Shown: positions 1 through 8,804, numbered from the stretch's first letter. The stretch is DNA of 64,000 nt from Azorhizobium doebereinerae UFLA1-100 (GCF_000473085.1 NZ_AXBA01000015.1:106217-170216); one strand, 5' to 3'. A program made the numbers and translations. Notes: generated from the sequence alone by a model not told the origin.

Positions 1-921
1 CAATACTTCACCCAGCTGTCGCAATATCACGTGGTGCTGGAGGTGGATCCCAAGCTCCAGCAGGACGCCACCGCGCTGGACAAGATCTATGTGAAGTCGC
101 CGCGCACCGGCGAGATGATCCCGCTGTCCGCCTTCGTGAAGGTGGACACCTCGAAGACCGCCTACCTCTCCATCAGCCACCAGGGCCAGTTCCCGGCGGT
201 GACGCTGAGCTTCAACCTGTCGCCGGGCATCGCCCTCGGGCAGGCGGTGGTGGCGATCCAGAAGGCGGAGCTGGAGATGGGCAAGCCCATCACCCTCATC
301 GGCACCTTCCAGGGCACGGCGCAGGCGTTCCAGGATTCCCTGCGCACCCAGCCCTATCTCATCCTGGCGGCGATCATCGCCGTCTACATCATCCTCGGCA
401 TCCTCTACGAGAGCTTCATCCACCCGCTGACCATCCTCTCGACCCTGCCGTCGGCGGGGCTCGGGGCGCTGCTGATCCTCTATGTGGCGGGCTACGACCT
501 CAGCGTCATCGCGCTGATCGGCATCCTGCTGCTGATCGGCATCGTGAAGAAGAACGCCATCATGATGATCGACTTCGCGCTCCAGCGGGAGCGCGAGGAG
601 GGCATGGCGCCGGAGCAGTCCATCTACGAGGCCTGCCTCACCCGCTTCCGCCCGATCATGATGACCACCATGGCCGCGCTGCTCGGCGGCGTGCCCTTGA
701 TGCTCGGCTCCGGCACCGGCTCGGAGCTGCGCCAGCCGCTCGGCTACGCCATCGTCGGCGGGCTGATCGTCAGCCAGATGCTGACGCTTTACACCACGCC
801 GGTGGTGTATCTCGCCATGGGCCGGCTCAGCCGCGCCATCGGCCGCTGGCGCACCGGGGAGGGCAAGCCCGCCCCGGCGGCGGCCGAGCCGGTGACGGTG
901 CATTCGGCCGCCGCCGAATAG
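1..921 (+). CDS. RND multidrug efflux pump inner-membrane subunit, MdtC-like (3' part only)
   Basis: The frame is open from base 1, so the 5' two thirds of the gene lie outside the window; about 306 residues are visible. They match the C-terminal half of an RND proton-drug antiporter: periplasmic porter-domain sequence first (NQYHVV-type stretch, then [10 protein letters not shown]), then the last transmembrane block starting near residue 118. That block includes the [15 protein letters not shown] segment and the [15 protein letters not shown] segment, both typical of the MdtB/MdtC branch. It would pump drugs across the envelope with a membrane-fusion protein and an outer-membrane channel, none of which is visible. 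The tail after the last helix is short and Ala-rich. Family assignment is firm; MdtC versus another MexF/MdtC-type paralogue is inferred. Confidence 0.9.
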   Translation, partial: QYFTQLSQYHVVLEVDPKLQQDATALDKIYVKSPRTGEMIPLSAFVKVDTSKTAYLSISHQGQFPAVTLSFNLSPGIALGQAVVAIQKAELEMGKPITLIGTFQGTAQAFQDSLRTQPYLILAAIIAVYIILGILYESFIHPLTILSTLPSAGLGALLILYVAGYDLSVIALIGILLLIGIVKKNAIMMIDFALQREREEGMAPEQSIYEACLTRFRPIMMTTMAALLGGVPLMLGSGTGSELRQPLGYAIVGGLIVSQMLTLYTTPVVYLAMGRLSRAIGRWRTGEGKPAPAAAEPVTVHSAAAE

Positions 922-965
922 CGCGGCGGCGATGGTGCGCGCAGGCGGGAACGGGCGGCCGCCTC

Positions 966-981
966 AAATCGTTTCAATCGG
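966..981 (+). promoter_or_regulatory. Candidate LacI-type operator before edd
   Basis: The 16-mer AAATCGTTTCAATCGG lies 75 bases before the edd start codon. A 14/16 match (AAATCGTTTTGATCGG) lies at 11899-11914, before the TRAP operon. Each has a central CG flanked by A/T runs, as LacI-family sites do, but the symmetry is imperfect. The regulator is not in the window. Function is inferred from the repetition and the placement. Confidence 0.4.
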
Positions 982-1055
982 TGCGGCGCGGGCTCTGGCC
1001 CGGCCGCGCGGCGGGGGGTAGGGTCCGGCGAACGCATCAGCCAGGAGGCACCCCC

Positions 1056-2897
1056 ATGGCCATCCAAGCCACACTCAATGCCCGCGTCGGCGAGGTCACG
1101 GCGCGCATCGCGCGGCGCAGCGAAGGCGCGCGCCGGCGCTATCTCGACCTGATCGCGGCGGCCGGCGAGGCCGGTCCCCGGCGCCGGGCGCTCGGCTGCG
1201 CCAACCAGGCGCACGGCTTTGCCGCCTGCGGCCCCGGCGACAAGCTGGAACTGCGCGCGGGGGAGGGCGGGAACCTCGCCATCGTCACCGCCTATAACGA
1301 CATGCTGAGCGCCCACCAGCCCTATGAGCGCTTCCCCGACCTGATCCGCGCCGCGGCCCGCGACGCCGGCGGCGTCGCCCAGGTGGCGGGCGGCGTGCCC
1401 GCCATGTGCGACGGCGTCACCCAGGGCGAGGCGGGCATGGAGCTGTCGCTGTTCTCCCGCGAGGTGATCGCGCTTTCCACCGCCGTCGCCTTGTCGCACC
1501 AGACCTTCGACGCCGCCGTTTTCCTCGGCATCTGCGACAAGATCGTGCCCGGCCTCGTCATCGGCGCCTTGTCCTTCGGCCATCTGCCGGCGGTGTTCCT
1601 GCCCGGCGGTCCCATGACCTCGGGCCTGCCCAATGACGAGAAGACCCGCATCCGCCAGCTCTTCGCCGAGGGCAAGGTGACGCGCGACGCGCTGCTGGAA
1701 GCGGAGTCCCAGTCCTACCACGGCCCCGGCACCTGCACCTTCTACGGCACCGCCAACACCAACCAGATGATGATGGAGATCATGGGCGTGCACCTGCCCG
1801 GCGCCTCCTTCGTCAATCCCAACACGCCGCTGCGCGATGCCCTGACCCGCGAGGGCGCCAAGCGGGCCCTGGCCATCAGCGCGCTGGGCAACCACTACAC
1901 CCCCATCGGCCGCATGCTGGACGAGAAGGCGTTCGTCAACGGCGTGGTCGGCCTGCACGCCACCGGCGGCTCCACCAACCACACGCTGCACCTCGTCGCC
2001 ATGGCGGCGGCGGCGGGCATCACGCTGACCTGGGACGATTTCTCCGATCTCGCCGAGGTGGTGCCGCTGCTCGCCCGCGTCTATCCCAACGGCAAGGCCG
2101 ACGTGAACCATTTCCATGCCGCCGGCGGCATGTCCTTCGTGATCCGCGAACTGCTCGGCGCCGGCCTGCTGCATGAGGACGTGGAGACGGTGTGGGGCAC
2201 CGGCCTTTCCGGCTACACCGCCGAGCCGATGCTCGACGGGGCGGGCAACCTCGCCTGGCGCGACGGGCCGGAGGCCTCCGGCGACGAGGCGCTGCTGCGC
2301 TCGGCCGCCCGGCCGTTCCAGGCCACCGGCGGGCTCAAGGTGCTGGACGGCAACCTCGGCCGGGCGGTGAGCAAGACCTCGGCGGTGGCGCCCGAGCGCC
2401 ACATCATCGAGGCGCCAGCGCGGGTGTTCCATTCCCAGGAAGCCTTGCAGGCCGCCTTCAAGGCCGGCAGCCTGACCGGCGATTTCGTCGCCGTGGTGCG
2501 CTTCCAGGGGCCGAAGGCCAACGGCATGCCCGAGTTGCACAAGCTGATGCCGCCGCTGGGCGTGTTGCAGGATCGCGGGCAGAAGGTGGCCCTCGTCACC
2601 GACGGGCGCATGTCCGGCGCCTCGGGCAAGGTGCCCTCGGCCATCCATGTGACCCCGGAGGCCGCCAACGGCGGGGCCATCGCCAAGATCCGCGACGGCG
2701 ACAGGATCCGGGTCGACGGCGTGAACGGCCATCTCACCGTGCTGGTGGACCCGGACGAATGGGCGGCCCGGCCGCTGGCGCAGCAGGACCTGTCCGCCTC
2801 GCATGTGGGCGTCGGCCGCGAGTTGTTCGCCCCCCTGCGGGCCGCCGTGGGCAGCGCCGATCGCGGCGCCAGCATCTTCGACCGCACCGCGGCCTGA
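1056..2897 (+). CDS. edd: Phosphogluconate dehydratase (Entner-Doudoroff)
   Basis: This enzyme dehydrates 6-phosphogluconate to 2-keto-3-deoxy-6-phosphogluconate in the cytoplasm, the first committed step of the Entner-Doudoroff pathway. The 613-residue length is normal for the family. The three IlvD/Edd cluster cysteines are in context: [17 protein letters not shown] and [14 protein letters not shown]. The C-terminal [20 protein letters not shown] block is typical of Edd. The ATG at 1056 is chosen because AGGAGG precedes it by a good distance and the protein starts like known Edd; an in-frame start at 981 has no ribosome site. Neither eda nor zwf is adjacent. The gene runs convergent to fabI, and the two stop codons sit inside a shared 7-bp inverted repeat. 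Confidence 0.95.
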   Translation: MAIQATLNARVGEVTARIARRSEGARRRYLDLIAAAGEAGPRRRALGCANQAHGFAACGPGDKLELRAGEGGNLAIVTAYNDMLSAHQPYERFPDLIRAAARDAGGVAQVAGGVPAMCDGVTQGEAGMELSLFSREVIALSTAVALSHQTFDAAVFLGICDKIVPGLVIGALSFGHLPAVFLPGGPMTSGLPNDEKTRIRQLFAEGKVTRDALLEAESQSYHGPGTCTFYGTANTNQMMMEIMGVHLPGASFVNPNTPLRDALTREGAKRALAISALGNHYTPIGRMLDEKAFVNGVVGLHATGGSTNHTLHLVAMAAAAGITLTWDDFSDLAEVVPLLARVYPNGKADVNHFHAAGGMSFVIRELLGAGLLHEDVETVWGTGLSGYTAEPMLDGAGNLAWRDGPEASGDEALLRSAARPFQATGGLKVLDGNLGRAVSKTSAVAPERHIIEAPARVFHSQEALQAAFKAGSLTGDFVAVVRFQGPKANGMPELHKLMPPLGVLQDRGQKVALVTDGRMSGASGKVPSAIHVTPEAANGGAIAKIRDGDRIRVDGVNGHLTVLVDPDEWAARPLAQQDLSASHVGVGRELFAPLRAAVGSADRGASIFDRTAA

Positions 2898-2912
2898 GCG
2901 CAGACCTCAGGC
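2892..2912. terminator. Inverted repeat covering the edd and fabI stop codons
   Basis: GCCTGAG (2892-2898) and CTCAGGC (2906-2912) are perfect inverted copies separated by 7 bases. Each arm contains the stop codon of one of the two convergent genes. It could act as a small two-way transcription end, but there is no T-run on either side, so this is a weak call. Confidence 0.3.
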
Positions 2913-3680
2913 GACGATGTGGAAGCCGTGGTCGGCATAGACCACGGAGCCGGTGAGCGGGGCGCCCGCCTCGCTCGCCAGCATGGCGGCCACGCGGCCG
3001 ACCTCCTCCACGGTAAGAAGCTGGTGGGCCGGGGTGCGCTCGCGCACCCGGTCGAGCAATTCGTCGAAGCGGTCGATGCCCGAGGCCGCCCGCGTCTTCA
3101 CCGGCCCGGCGGAGAGGGCGTGAACACGGATGCCCTGCGGCGCGAGGTCCACCGCCAGATAGCGCACCACCGCCTCCAGCGCCGCCTTCACCGGCCCCAT
3201 GAGATTGTAGTGCTCCACCACCCGGTCGGCGCCGTAGAAGCTGACCGTCTGCAGGCTGCCGCCCGTCGTCATCAGCGGGGCGGCGAGCTTCGCCACCCGG
3301 ACGAAGGAATGGCAGGACACGTCCATGGCCTGGGCGAAGCCCTCCGCCGAGCAGTCGATGAGCTTGGCGTGCAGGTCGTCGCGCGGGGCGAAGGCGATGG
3401 AGTGGAACACGAAGTCCAGCGTGCCCCATTGCGCGGCGATGGTCTCGAACACCGCCTCCAGCTCGCCCGGCACCCGCACGTCGCAGGGCACGATGATGCT
3501 GGCGTCCAGGGCTTCCGCCAGGGGACGGACATAGGGGTCCGCCTTGGCGTTCAGATAGGTGACGGCGAGTTCGGCGCCGGCCTGCCGCAGCATTTTCGCG
3601 CTGCCGTAGGCGATGGAGCTGTCATTGGCGATGCCGATGACGAGGCCGCGCTTTCCCTTGAGATTGACCACCGCGTTCAT
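2907..3680 (-). CDS. fabI: Enoyl-ACP reductase (NADH), FabI type
   Basis: FabI reduces trans-2-enoyl-ACP in the last step of each fatty-acid elongation cycle. The protein has 257 residues. It starts with the FabI nucleotide-binding stretch [15 protein letters not shown] and carries the catalytic pattern Tyr-x2-Met-x3-Lys as YNLMGPVK, followed by the [17 protein letters not shown] substrate-loop region. The ATG at 3680 overlaps the ackA stop by one base (TGATG), implying translational coupling. The frame is open further upstream, but that sequence is the antisense of ackA. It is the third gene of the maoC-pta / ackA / fabI operon; a comparable pta-ackA-fabI arrangement is known in Sinorhizobium meliloti. 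Alphaproteobacteria often hold several fabI copies, so this may not be the only one. Confidence 0.94.
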   Translation of the reverse strand: MNAVVNLKGKRGLVIGIANDSSIAYGSAKMLRQAGAELAVTYLNAKADPYVRPLAEALDASIIVPCDVRVPGELEAVFETIAAQWGTLDFVFHSIAFAPRDDLHAKLIDCSAEGFAQAMDVSCHSFVRVAKLAAPLMTTGGSLQTVSFYGADRVVEHYNLMGPVKAALEAVVRYLAVDLAPQGIRVHALSAGPVKTRAASGIDRFDELLDRVRERTPAHQLLTVEEVGRVAAMLASEAGAPLTGSVVYADHGFHIVA

Positions 3681-4870
3681 CAGCCCTGCTCCGCGCTGTG
3701 AAGGACGCCGAAGGTCTCGTCGGCGATCACCTGTTCCTCGTCGGTGGGCAGGACGAACACGCCGACCCGGCTGTCCGGCGTGCTGATGCGCGGCGCGTCG
3801 GCGGCATTGGCCGCGTCGTCGAGCGCGACGCCCAGCCAGGCCAGGTGCGCGCAGACGGCGGCGCGGACGCGGGGCTGGTGCTCGCCGATGCCGGCGGTGA
3901 ACACCACGGCGTCGAGGCCGCCGATGCTGGTGGCCAAGGCCGCGACCTCGCGGGCGATGCGGAAGGCGAAGATGTCCAGCGCCTCGCGGGCTTCCGGCGC
4001 CGCGCTGGCGAGAAGATCGCGGCTGTCGGCGCTGAGGCCGGACAGGCCGAGCAGGCCGGAGCGGTGGTAGAGCATGTCCTCCACCTCGCCGAGCGGCAGG
4101 CCCATCTGCCCCTGGAGGTGCAGCAGCACCCCCGGATCGAGCGCGCCGCAGCGCGTCGCCATGGGAATGCCGTCGAGGGTGGAGAAGCCCATGCTGGTGT
4201 CGGCGCTGAGGCCGCCCTTCAGCGCGCACAGGCTGGCGCCGCTGCCGAGATGGGCCGCGACCACCCGGCCTTTCGCCGCCTCCGGCGCGATGCCGGGCAA
4301 AGCGGAGGCGATGTATTTGTAGGACAGGCCGTGGAAGCCGTAGCGCTTGACGCCGGCGTCGAACAGGTCGCGCGGCAAGGCGAAGCGGCGCACCAGGTCA
4401 GCCTGGGTGCGGTGGAAGGCGGTATCGAACGAGGCCACCTGCGGCAGGTGGGGGCGCAGGGCATTGATGGCCGCGATCAGCCGGACGCTGTGCGGCTGGT
4501 GCAGCGGCGCCAGCGGCACCAGGTCGGCGATGGCCGTGGCCACCTCCGGGGTGATGCGCACCGGCTCGGCGAAATGATCGCCGCCATGCACCACGCGGTG
4601 GCCGACGGCGGTCAGCTCGCTCACCTCGAAATGGTGGGCGAGCCAGCTCAGCGTCTCCTCGATGACCTCGTGCAGGTCCTCGGTGACGGTGGCCTTCAGC
4701 GGGATCTCGGCATTCTTGCTGCCCTCGACGATGTTCAGCACCAGCGGCCGGTGCCTGAGGTCGATGACGCCCTTGCCGATCCGCCGCACCGCATCCGCAT
4801 CGGCCGAGAACAGGCCGAGCTTGATGGTGGAGGAGCCGGGATTGAAGGTGAGCAGGATGTGGCCGCTCAT
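3680..4870 (-). CDS. ackA: Acetate kinase
   Basis: This enzyme converts acetyl-phosphate and ADP to acetate and ATP, reversibly, in the cytoplasm. The 396 residues are normal length. Family motifs are present in order: NPGSSTIKLGLF at the N-terminus, the VHGGDHF phosphate region, GFHGLSYKYIA, HLGSGASLCAL with DTSMGFSTLDG, and FTAGIGEHQPRVR near the C-terminus. The start codon overlaps the end of maoC-pta by four bases (ATGA) and the stop overlaps fabI, so the three genes look like one transcript. The partner phosphotransacetylase is the second half of the upstream fusion protein, which completes the acetyl-CoA to acetate route. Confidence 0.95.
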   Translation of the reverse strand: MSGHILLTFNPGSSTIKLGLFSADADAVRRIGKGVIDLRHRPLVLNIVEGSKNAEIPLKATVTEDLHEVIEETLSWLAHHFEVSELTAVGHRVVHGGDHFAEPVRITPEVATAIADLVPLAPLHQPHSVRLIAAINALRPHLPQVASFDTAFHRTQADLVRRFALPRDLFDAGVKRYGFHGLSYKYIASALPGIAPEAAKGRVVAAHLGSGASLCALKGGLSADTSMGFSTLDGIPMATRCGALDPGVLLHLQGQMGLPLGEVEDMLYHRSGLLGLSGLSADSRDLLASAAPEAREALDIFAFRIAREVAALATSIGGLDAVVFTAGIGEHQPRVRAAVCAHLAWLGVALDDAANAADAPRISTPDSRVGVFVLPTDEEQVIADETFGVLHSAEQG

Positions 4871-6270
4871 GCCGGCACCGCCACGGCGGCGCCGCCGGCG
4901 ATGGACAGCTTGGCGAGCGCCACCGAGGCCAGCCGCACCCGCAGCGAATCCGCCCGGCTGGTGAGGATGATCGGCACCCGCGCGCCGAGCACGAGGCCGG
5001 CGGCATCCGCGCCCGCCAGATAGATCATCTGCTTGGCCAGCAGGTTGCCCGCCTCAAGATTCGGCACCAGCAGGATGTCCGCCTGGCCGGCGACGGGGGA
5101 GACGATCTCCTTGATGCGGGCGGCGGCGAAGCTGACGGCGTTGTCGAAGGCCAGCGGCCCGTCCACCTTGGCGCCGGTGATCTGGCCGCGCCGGGCCATG
5201 ACGCTGAGCGCGGCGGCATCCAGCGTCGCCGGCATGTCGGCATTCACCGTCTCCACCGCCGCCAGCACCGCGACCAGCGGCTCGGCGACGCCCAGGCGGT
5301 GCAGCAGGTCGATGGCGTTCTGGCAGATGTCGCGCTTCTGGGCGAGGGTGGGGGCGATGTTGATGGCCGCGTCCGTCACCAGCAGGGATTTCGGATAGGT
5401 CGGCACGTCGAGGGCATAGACGTGGCTGATGCGCCGCTCGGTGCGCAGGCCGGAGCCCGAGCCCACCACCGCGCCCAGCAGTTCGTCGGTATGCAGGCTG
5501 CCCTTCATCAGCGCCGTCACCCGGCCGCTGGTGGCCAGTTCCACGCCGCGCGCGGCGGAAGCATGGCTGTGCTCGGCCGGCTCGATGCGCAGCCCGGCCA
5601 GCGACACTCCGGCTTTTTCCGCCGCATCGCGGATCTTGCGCTCCGGGCCGATCAGGACCGGCTCGATCAGGCCCTCGTCGCGGGCCTCGATGGCCGCCTG
5701 GATGGCCTCCGCGTTGCAGGGATGCACCACGCCCACCACCATGGTGGGCAAAGCGCGGGCCTCGGCGATGAACTGCTCGTAGCGGCTGTGCGGGCGCAGC
5801 GCCACCTCGGGCACCGCCATGCGCGGCAGCCGGAGCTTCTCGCTGGGCGCGATCACCGTCGCCGTGCCGGTCAGCACTTCGACGCCGGCCTGGTTGGTGC
5901 AGCGCGTGTCGAAGATCACGATCTTCTTGTCGGGCCGCTTCTCGGTGACCGTCACCGTGCCGGTGATGGTGTCGCCGGGGGCGACGGGACGGCGGAAATG
6001 CAGGTTCTGGTCGAGATAGATGGTGCCCGGTCCCGGCAGCTCGGTGCCGAGGATGCTGGAGATCAGCGCGCCGGTCCACATGCCGTGGATGACCACATGG
6101 CCGAACATGTCGGTGGCGGCATATGCGGCGTCGAGATGGGCGGGGTTCACATCGCCGGAGACGGCGGCGAACAGCTTGATGTCGTCCTCGCTGACGGTGC
6201 GCGTCACCGATGCGGCGTCGCCGATGGCGAGTTCGTCGAAGGTCTTGTTTTGCAGGACGTTGCTCGTCAT
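4867..6270 (-). CDS. Bifunctional MaoC-type enoyl-CoA hydratase / phosphate acetyltransferase
   Basis: Two domains lie in one chain of 467 residues. About residues 1-145 are a MaoC-like hot-dog hydratase, with FAAVSGDVNPAHLD matching the D-x4-H hydratase motif and a GHVVIHGMWTGALIS helix. About residues 155-467 are a Pta_PTB phosphotransacylase, including TVVGVVHPCNAEA-like and DAAINIAPTLAQKRDICQNA segments. The fusion is a known Hyphomicrobiales form; the product should hydrate enoyl-CoA and exchange acyl-CoA with acyl-phosphate for AckA. The ATG at 6270 is preferred. A GTG at 6285 in the same frame follows a GGGGCGA and is the main alternative. It is the first gene of the operon with ackA and fabI. 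Substrate chain length cannot be read from the sequence. Confidence 0.9.
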   Translation of the reverse strand: MTSNVLQNKTFDELAIGDAASVTRTVSEDDIKLFAAVSGDVNPAHLDAAYAATDMFGHVVIHGMWTGALISSILGTELPGPGTIYLDQNLHFRRPVAPGDTITGTVTVTEKRPDKKIVIFDTRCTNQAGVEVLTGTATVIAPSEKLRLPRMAVPEVALRPHSRYEQFIAEARALPTMVVGVVHPCNAEAIQAAIEARDEGLIEPVLIGPERKIRDAAEKAGVSLAGLRIEPAEHSHASAARGVELATSGRVTALMKGSLHTDELLGAVVGSGSGLRTERRISHVYALDVPTYPKSLLVTDAAINIAPTLAQKRDICQNAIDLLHRLGVAEPLVAVLAAVETVNADMPATLDAAALSVMARRGQITGAKVDGPLAFDNAVSFAAARIKEIVSPVAGQADILLVPNLEAGNLLAKQMIYLAGADAAGLVLGARVPIILTSRADSLRVRLASVALAKLSIAGGAAVAVPA

Positions 6271-6459
6271 CACCACGCTCGCCACCGATGGTCGCCCCGA
6301 ATGCCGCCGGGCACTCTACCGCGATGCACAACAGTGGATACAAGCGCCATGTGACGCCTTGCGCCAGGGCAAAAACACTTTCGGCCGGAAAGGAGTGGCG
6401 CGCAGGCGGCGCTGCCGGACCGGAAGACTCCCGGCCCGGCAGCGGGCGTGCGCGCGGCG

Positions 6460-7242
6460 TCAGCCGCCGTATTTCAGCGAGACGATGCTCATGAGCGTGT
6501 CGGCGCTGACGGAATCGCTCGACGAGCTGTCGAATAATTGCAGCACCGGGTCGGTGGAGCTGTTGTTCTGCACGTCCCACATCACCGTGAAGCGCTTCAG
6601 CAGGCTGTCCACCTTGTCGCTGTCCTGGAGATCGGTGACGTCCAGCCGCTCCGTGATGGCCTTGGCCTGGGCCTCGATGTCGGCATTGGAGAGCTCGTCC
6701 GGCAGCCCGAGCACGGTCTTGACCACCTGGCTCATCGCGGTATCCGCCAGAATGTCGTAGGCGGATGTCACCGTGGAGGCCATGCGCTTGAAATAGAGCG
6801 CGAGCTGGACACCCTGGTCGGAGGAACCGGCATTGTCCTCCATCGTCTGCTGCAAGTATTTGTTGACGACCGTTTCAGTGGTCGAGCTGGAAATGGTGCT
6901 GCCGTCCTGCAGATAGCTGAATGCGCTGGCGAAGGCGACGAAGCGATCGTCGGTCAGCTTGTTTGCGAAACTGGTGCTGTCGGTGAGGTCGCTGTTGAGC
7001 ACCTTCTTCAAATAGGCCTTGGCATAGGCCATGTCCTCAAGGCCGTAAGCCTTCGCGACATAATTCAAGAGGCGGTAGTTGCCGACGAGGTCATCGACCG
7101 AAGTGATGCTGCCGATATTGGCCTCGAAATACGCCGTGTCGTTGGCGGTGGCCGGGTCCTTTGACTCTTGCTCAAGGGCGGTGGTGTAATTTTTGGAGAG
7201 GTAATTATAGGTGGCGTAGGTGGAGCCGAGATCTATGGTCAT
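6460..7242 (-). CDS. DUF1217 protein, flagellum-associated family
   Basis: The 260-residue protein belongs to the DUF1217 family, usually coded in or near flagellar gene sets of alphaproteobacteria; its role is unknown. It starts MTIDLGSTYATYNYLSKNY and is mostly helical with repeated D-[ST]-[ST] stretches (NDTAYFEANIGS, LNSDLTDSTSFANKLTDDRF). The C-terminal part (FTVMWDVQNNS) is the most conserved piece I recognise. There is no signal peptide or membrane helix. It is rich in Ser, Thr, Asp and Asn and poor in Arg and Pro, unlike its neighbours. No other flagellar gene is within the window, so this copy is separated from a flagellar locus or belongs to an accessory motility unit with the gene upstream. 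Confidence 0.8.
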   Translation of the reverse strand: MTIDLGSTYATYNYLSKNYTTALEQESKDPATANDTAYFEANIGSITSVDDLVGNYRLLNYVAKAYGLEDMAYAKAYLKKVLNSDLTDSTSFANKLTDDRFVAFASAFSYLQDGSTISSSTTETVVNKYLQQTMEDNAGSSDQGVQLALYFKRMASTVTSAYDILADTAMSQVVKTVLGLPDELSNADIEAQAKAITERLDVTDLQDSDKVDSLLKRFTVMWDVQNNSSTDPVLQLFDSSSSDSVSADTLMSIVSLKYGG

Positions 7243-7364
7243 GAAGCACCTGAAGCGCTGAACCGCCGGCCATTGCTGACCGACGGGACGTTACAGGCGC
7301 ACGGCGAGTGCCGCGCGCGGGTGGGGACCAGGACCTTCCCGCCCCACCAGCGGCCAGATCGCAG

Positions 7365-8021
7365 TCAGAACGAGAGATATTGGCTGTAGCTGTGCAGGAC
7401 CTGGGCGCGCGACCGGATCGCCTCGCCGGTAAAGCGGGTGTTGCCGTTCTCCTCCTCGCCGGGGCCGGGAACGTGCTGCGCGTTCGGCACCTGGGTGGCG
7501 GTCTTGGCCTGCTCGCCGGTGGTGTTGTCGACACCCGCGGCCCGCTTCTTGTCGGCGTCCACCTCGACCTGGCTGCGGGCGCCGGACATTTCCGCGTTCA
7601 GGCGCGCGGAGAGATCGATCAGCACAGCGCCGGCATTGGAGGCGTCGATCACCTTCGGGGCGGCGATGCCTTCGCTCTCGGCCTTGGTGGCAAGGGCGGT
7701 GGCCGCGACCTCGTCATTGGACGTGCCGGACCGGCCCACAACCAGCCGCGCGCGGTCCATGTCGCCGGCCTGGACGGCGGTGATCAGGGCGCCGAGGCCG
7801 ATGCGGCGCTCGCCGGGGATGCTTACGTCGATGGTCGTGCTGCTGCGGCCGCCGTTAAGCGCAGTGGGATCGTGCAATTGCAGGACTGCGAGATAACGCT
7901 GCGCGGCGGCCATGTCGCCAGCGACGACGGCTGCGGCCATCGCTTCCGCCGCTTCGCGACTCTGCCGGGCAGCCAACTGGAGGCTGACGCCATCGACGGG
8001 AGTAACTGGTGCTACAGACAT
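7365..8021 (-). CDS. Hypothetical protein, paired with the DUF1217 gene
   Basis: I do not recognise this 218-residue protein. The start at 8021 is chosen because GGAGG stands 7 bases before the ATG; the open frame extends further upstream without a ribosome site. The N-terminal half is Ala-rich and helical (REAAEAMAAAVVAGDMAAAQ). A similar short motif recurs (LITAVQAGDMDRARLV), suggesting two related helical repeats around residues 25-45 and 78-98. The C-terminal 70 residues are polar and probably unfolded, ending in SQYLSF. There is no signal peptide, membrane helix or Cys. It lies 122 bases before the DUF1217 gene on the same strand, so the two are probably co-transcribed. A motility role is only suggested by that neighbour. 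Confidence 0.7.
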   Translation of the reverse strand: MSVAPVTPVDGVSLQLAARQSREAAEAMAAAVVAGDMAAAQRYLAVLQLHDPTALNGGRSSTTIDVSIPGERRIGLGALITAVQAGDMDRARLVVGRSGTSNDEVAATALATKAESEGIAAPKVIDASNAGAVLIDLSARLNAEMSGARSQVEVDADKKRAAGVDNTTGEQAKTATQVPNAQHVPGPGEEENGNTRFTGEAIRSRAQVLHSYSQYLSF

Positions 8022-8378
8022 ACATTGCCTCCGCGTTACGGCCCTGCCGCTGAAACCCCACCGGCCAGCGACAATTGATCGGACCCCCAAGGCAGGGATC
8101 TAGAAACCGCAGTGTAGCTTGCCCCGGGCTTGCATCGCGCCTGCTTCTCACAATCCCGCCATGTTCTTGCGTCGGGGCCGGATCGGGATCTGTGGATAAC
8201 ATCTTGGAATGATGCCAGATTTCACGCCGGTATTCCCTGCCGGCAGGTGGCGTCGGGTCGTTCACGTTTTCGTGATCTAAGGGAGGCTCCGGCGCCCACG
8301 GAGGCTCGGGGTTGCGACATTCGGCGTGTTGAATGCATAAATGATGCGCCTATGTTACATACAAGTCTGCAACATAGG
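8022..8378. other. Gene-free divergent region with a DnaA-box-like 9-mer
   Basis: These 357 bases separate the unknown minus-strand gene from the plus-strand DUF983 gene. No convincing gene is present. It holds a perfect match to the DnaA-box 9-mer (TGTGGATAA, 8191-8199, the complement of TTATCCACA) and, close to the DUF983 start, the inverted repeat described separately. Promoters for both flanking genes must lie here. Confidence 0.5.
8351..8376. promoter_or_regulatory. Inverted repeat just before the DUF983 gene
   Basis: TATGTTACA (8351-8359) and TGCAACATA (8368-8376) are inverted copies with one mismatch, separated by 8 bases. The repeat ends two bases before the start codon, overlapping the expected ribosome-binding region. 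A repressor site or an RNA hairpin that limits translation are both possible. Confidence 0.35.
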
Positions 8379-8768
8379 ATGCCTGCCGTGCCCCCGACCT
8401 ATCCTCGTCTTTCGCCGCTCGAGACCGGCGTGCGCGGGCGCTGTCCCCGTTGCGGGGAGGGCCATCTGTTCAACGGCTTCCTCACGCTGGCGCCGCGCTG
8501 CGAGGTCTGCGGCCTCGATTACAGCTTCGCCGATCCCGCTGACGGGCCAGCGTTTTTCGTCATCACCTTCGGCTGCCTGCCGTCCATCATCTTCGCCATC
8601 TGGCTGGAGACGGCCTATCAGGCGCCCTATTGGGTGCATCTGTTCACCACCCTGCCGCTGCTGCTGCTGACCTGCATCCCGCCCTTGCGGCCGCTCAAGG
8701 GATGGCTGGTGGCGAGCCAGTATTTCTACAAGGCCGAAGAGGGTCGATTGGTGAAGCCGGGCGAATGA
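8379..8768 (+). CDS. DUF983 family membrane protein
   Basis: The 129-residue protein has the DUF983 layout: an N-terminal zinc-ribbon-like pair of Cys-x2-Cys motifs (GRCPRCGEGHLF and PRCEVCGLDYSFAD), then two transmembrane helices (FFVITFGCLPSIIFAIWLE and VHLFTTLPLLLLTCIPPL) and a short basic tail. The molecular function of the family is unknown. The ATG at 8379 gives the family-standard length; the upstream open frame has no homology to the family. The ribosome site is weak (AGG). The last codons and stop lie inside a perfect 16-bp inverted repeat shared with the convergent dctM gene. Confidence 0.85.
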   Translation: MPAVPPTYPRLSPLETGVRGRCPRCGEGHLFNGFLTLAPRCEVCGLDYSFADPADGPAFFVITFGCLPSIIFAIWLETAYQAPYWVHLFTTLPLLLLTCIPPLRPLKGWLVASQYFYKAEEGRLVKPGE

Positions 8769-8797
8769 TGCAGTCAATCCCGCATCATTCGCCCGGC
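8756..8797. terminator. Perfect 16-bp inverted repeat between DUF983 gene and dctM
   Basis: GCCGGGCGAATGATGC (8756-8771) and its exact reverse complement (8782-8797) are separated by 10 bases. The hairpin starts inside the DUF983 coding end, contains its stop codon, and lies just past the dctM stop on the other strand, so it can end transcription from both sides. There is no clear T-run on either strand. Confidence 0.6.
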
Positions 8798-8804
8798 ACC
8801 GGGT

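Noticed and set aside
789..2804. 671-codon open frame on the minus strand opposite edd
   Set aside because: It is the antisense of a well-recognised gene; His/Gly/Arg/Ala-rich translation typical of shadow frames in GC-rich DNA.
6286..6459. Pho box before the maoC-pta/ackA/fabI operon
   Set aside because: I looked because a related operon is phosphate-controlled in Sinorhizobium, but found no CTGTCAT direct repeat worth calling.
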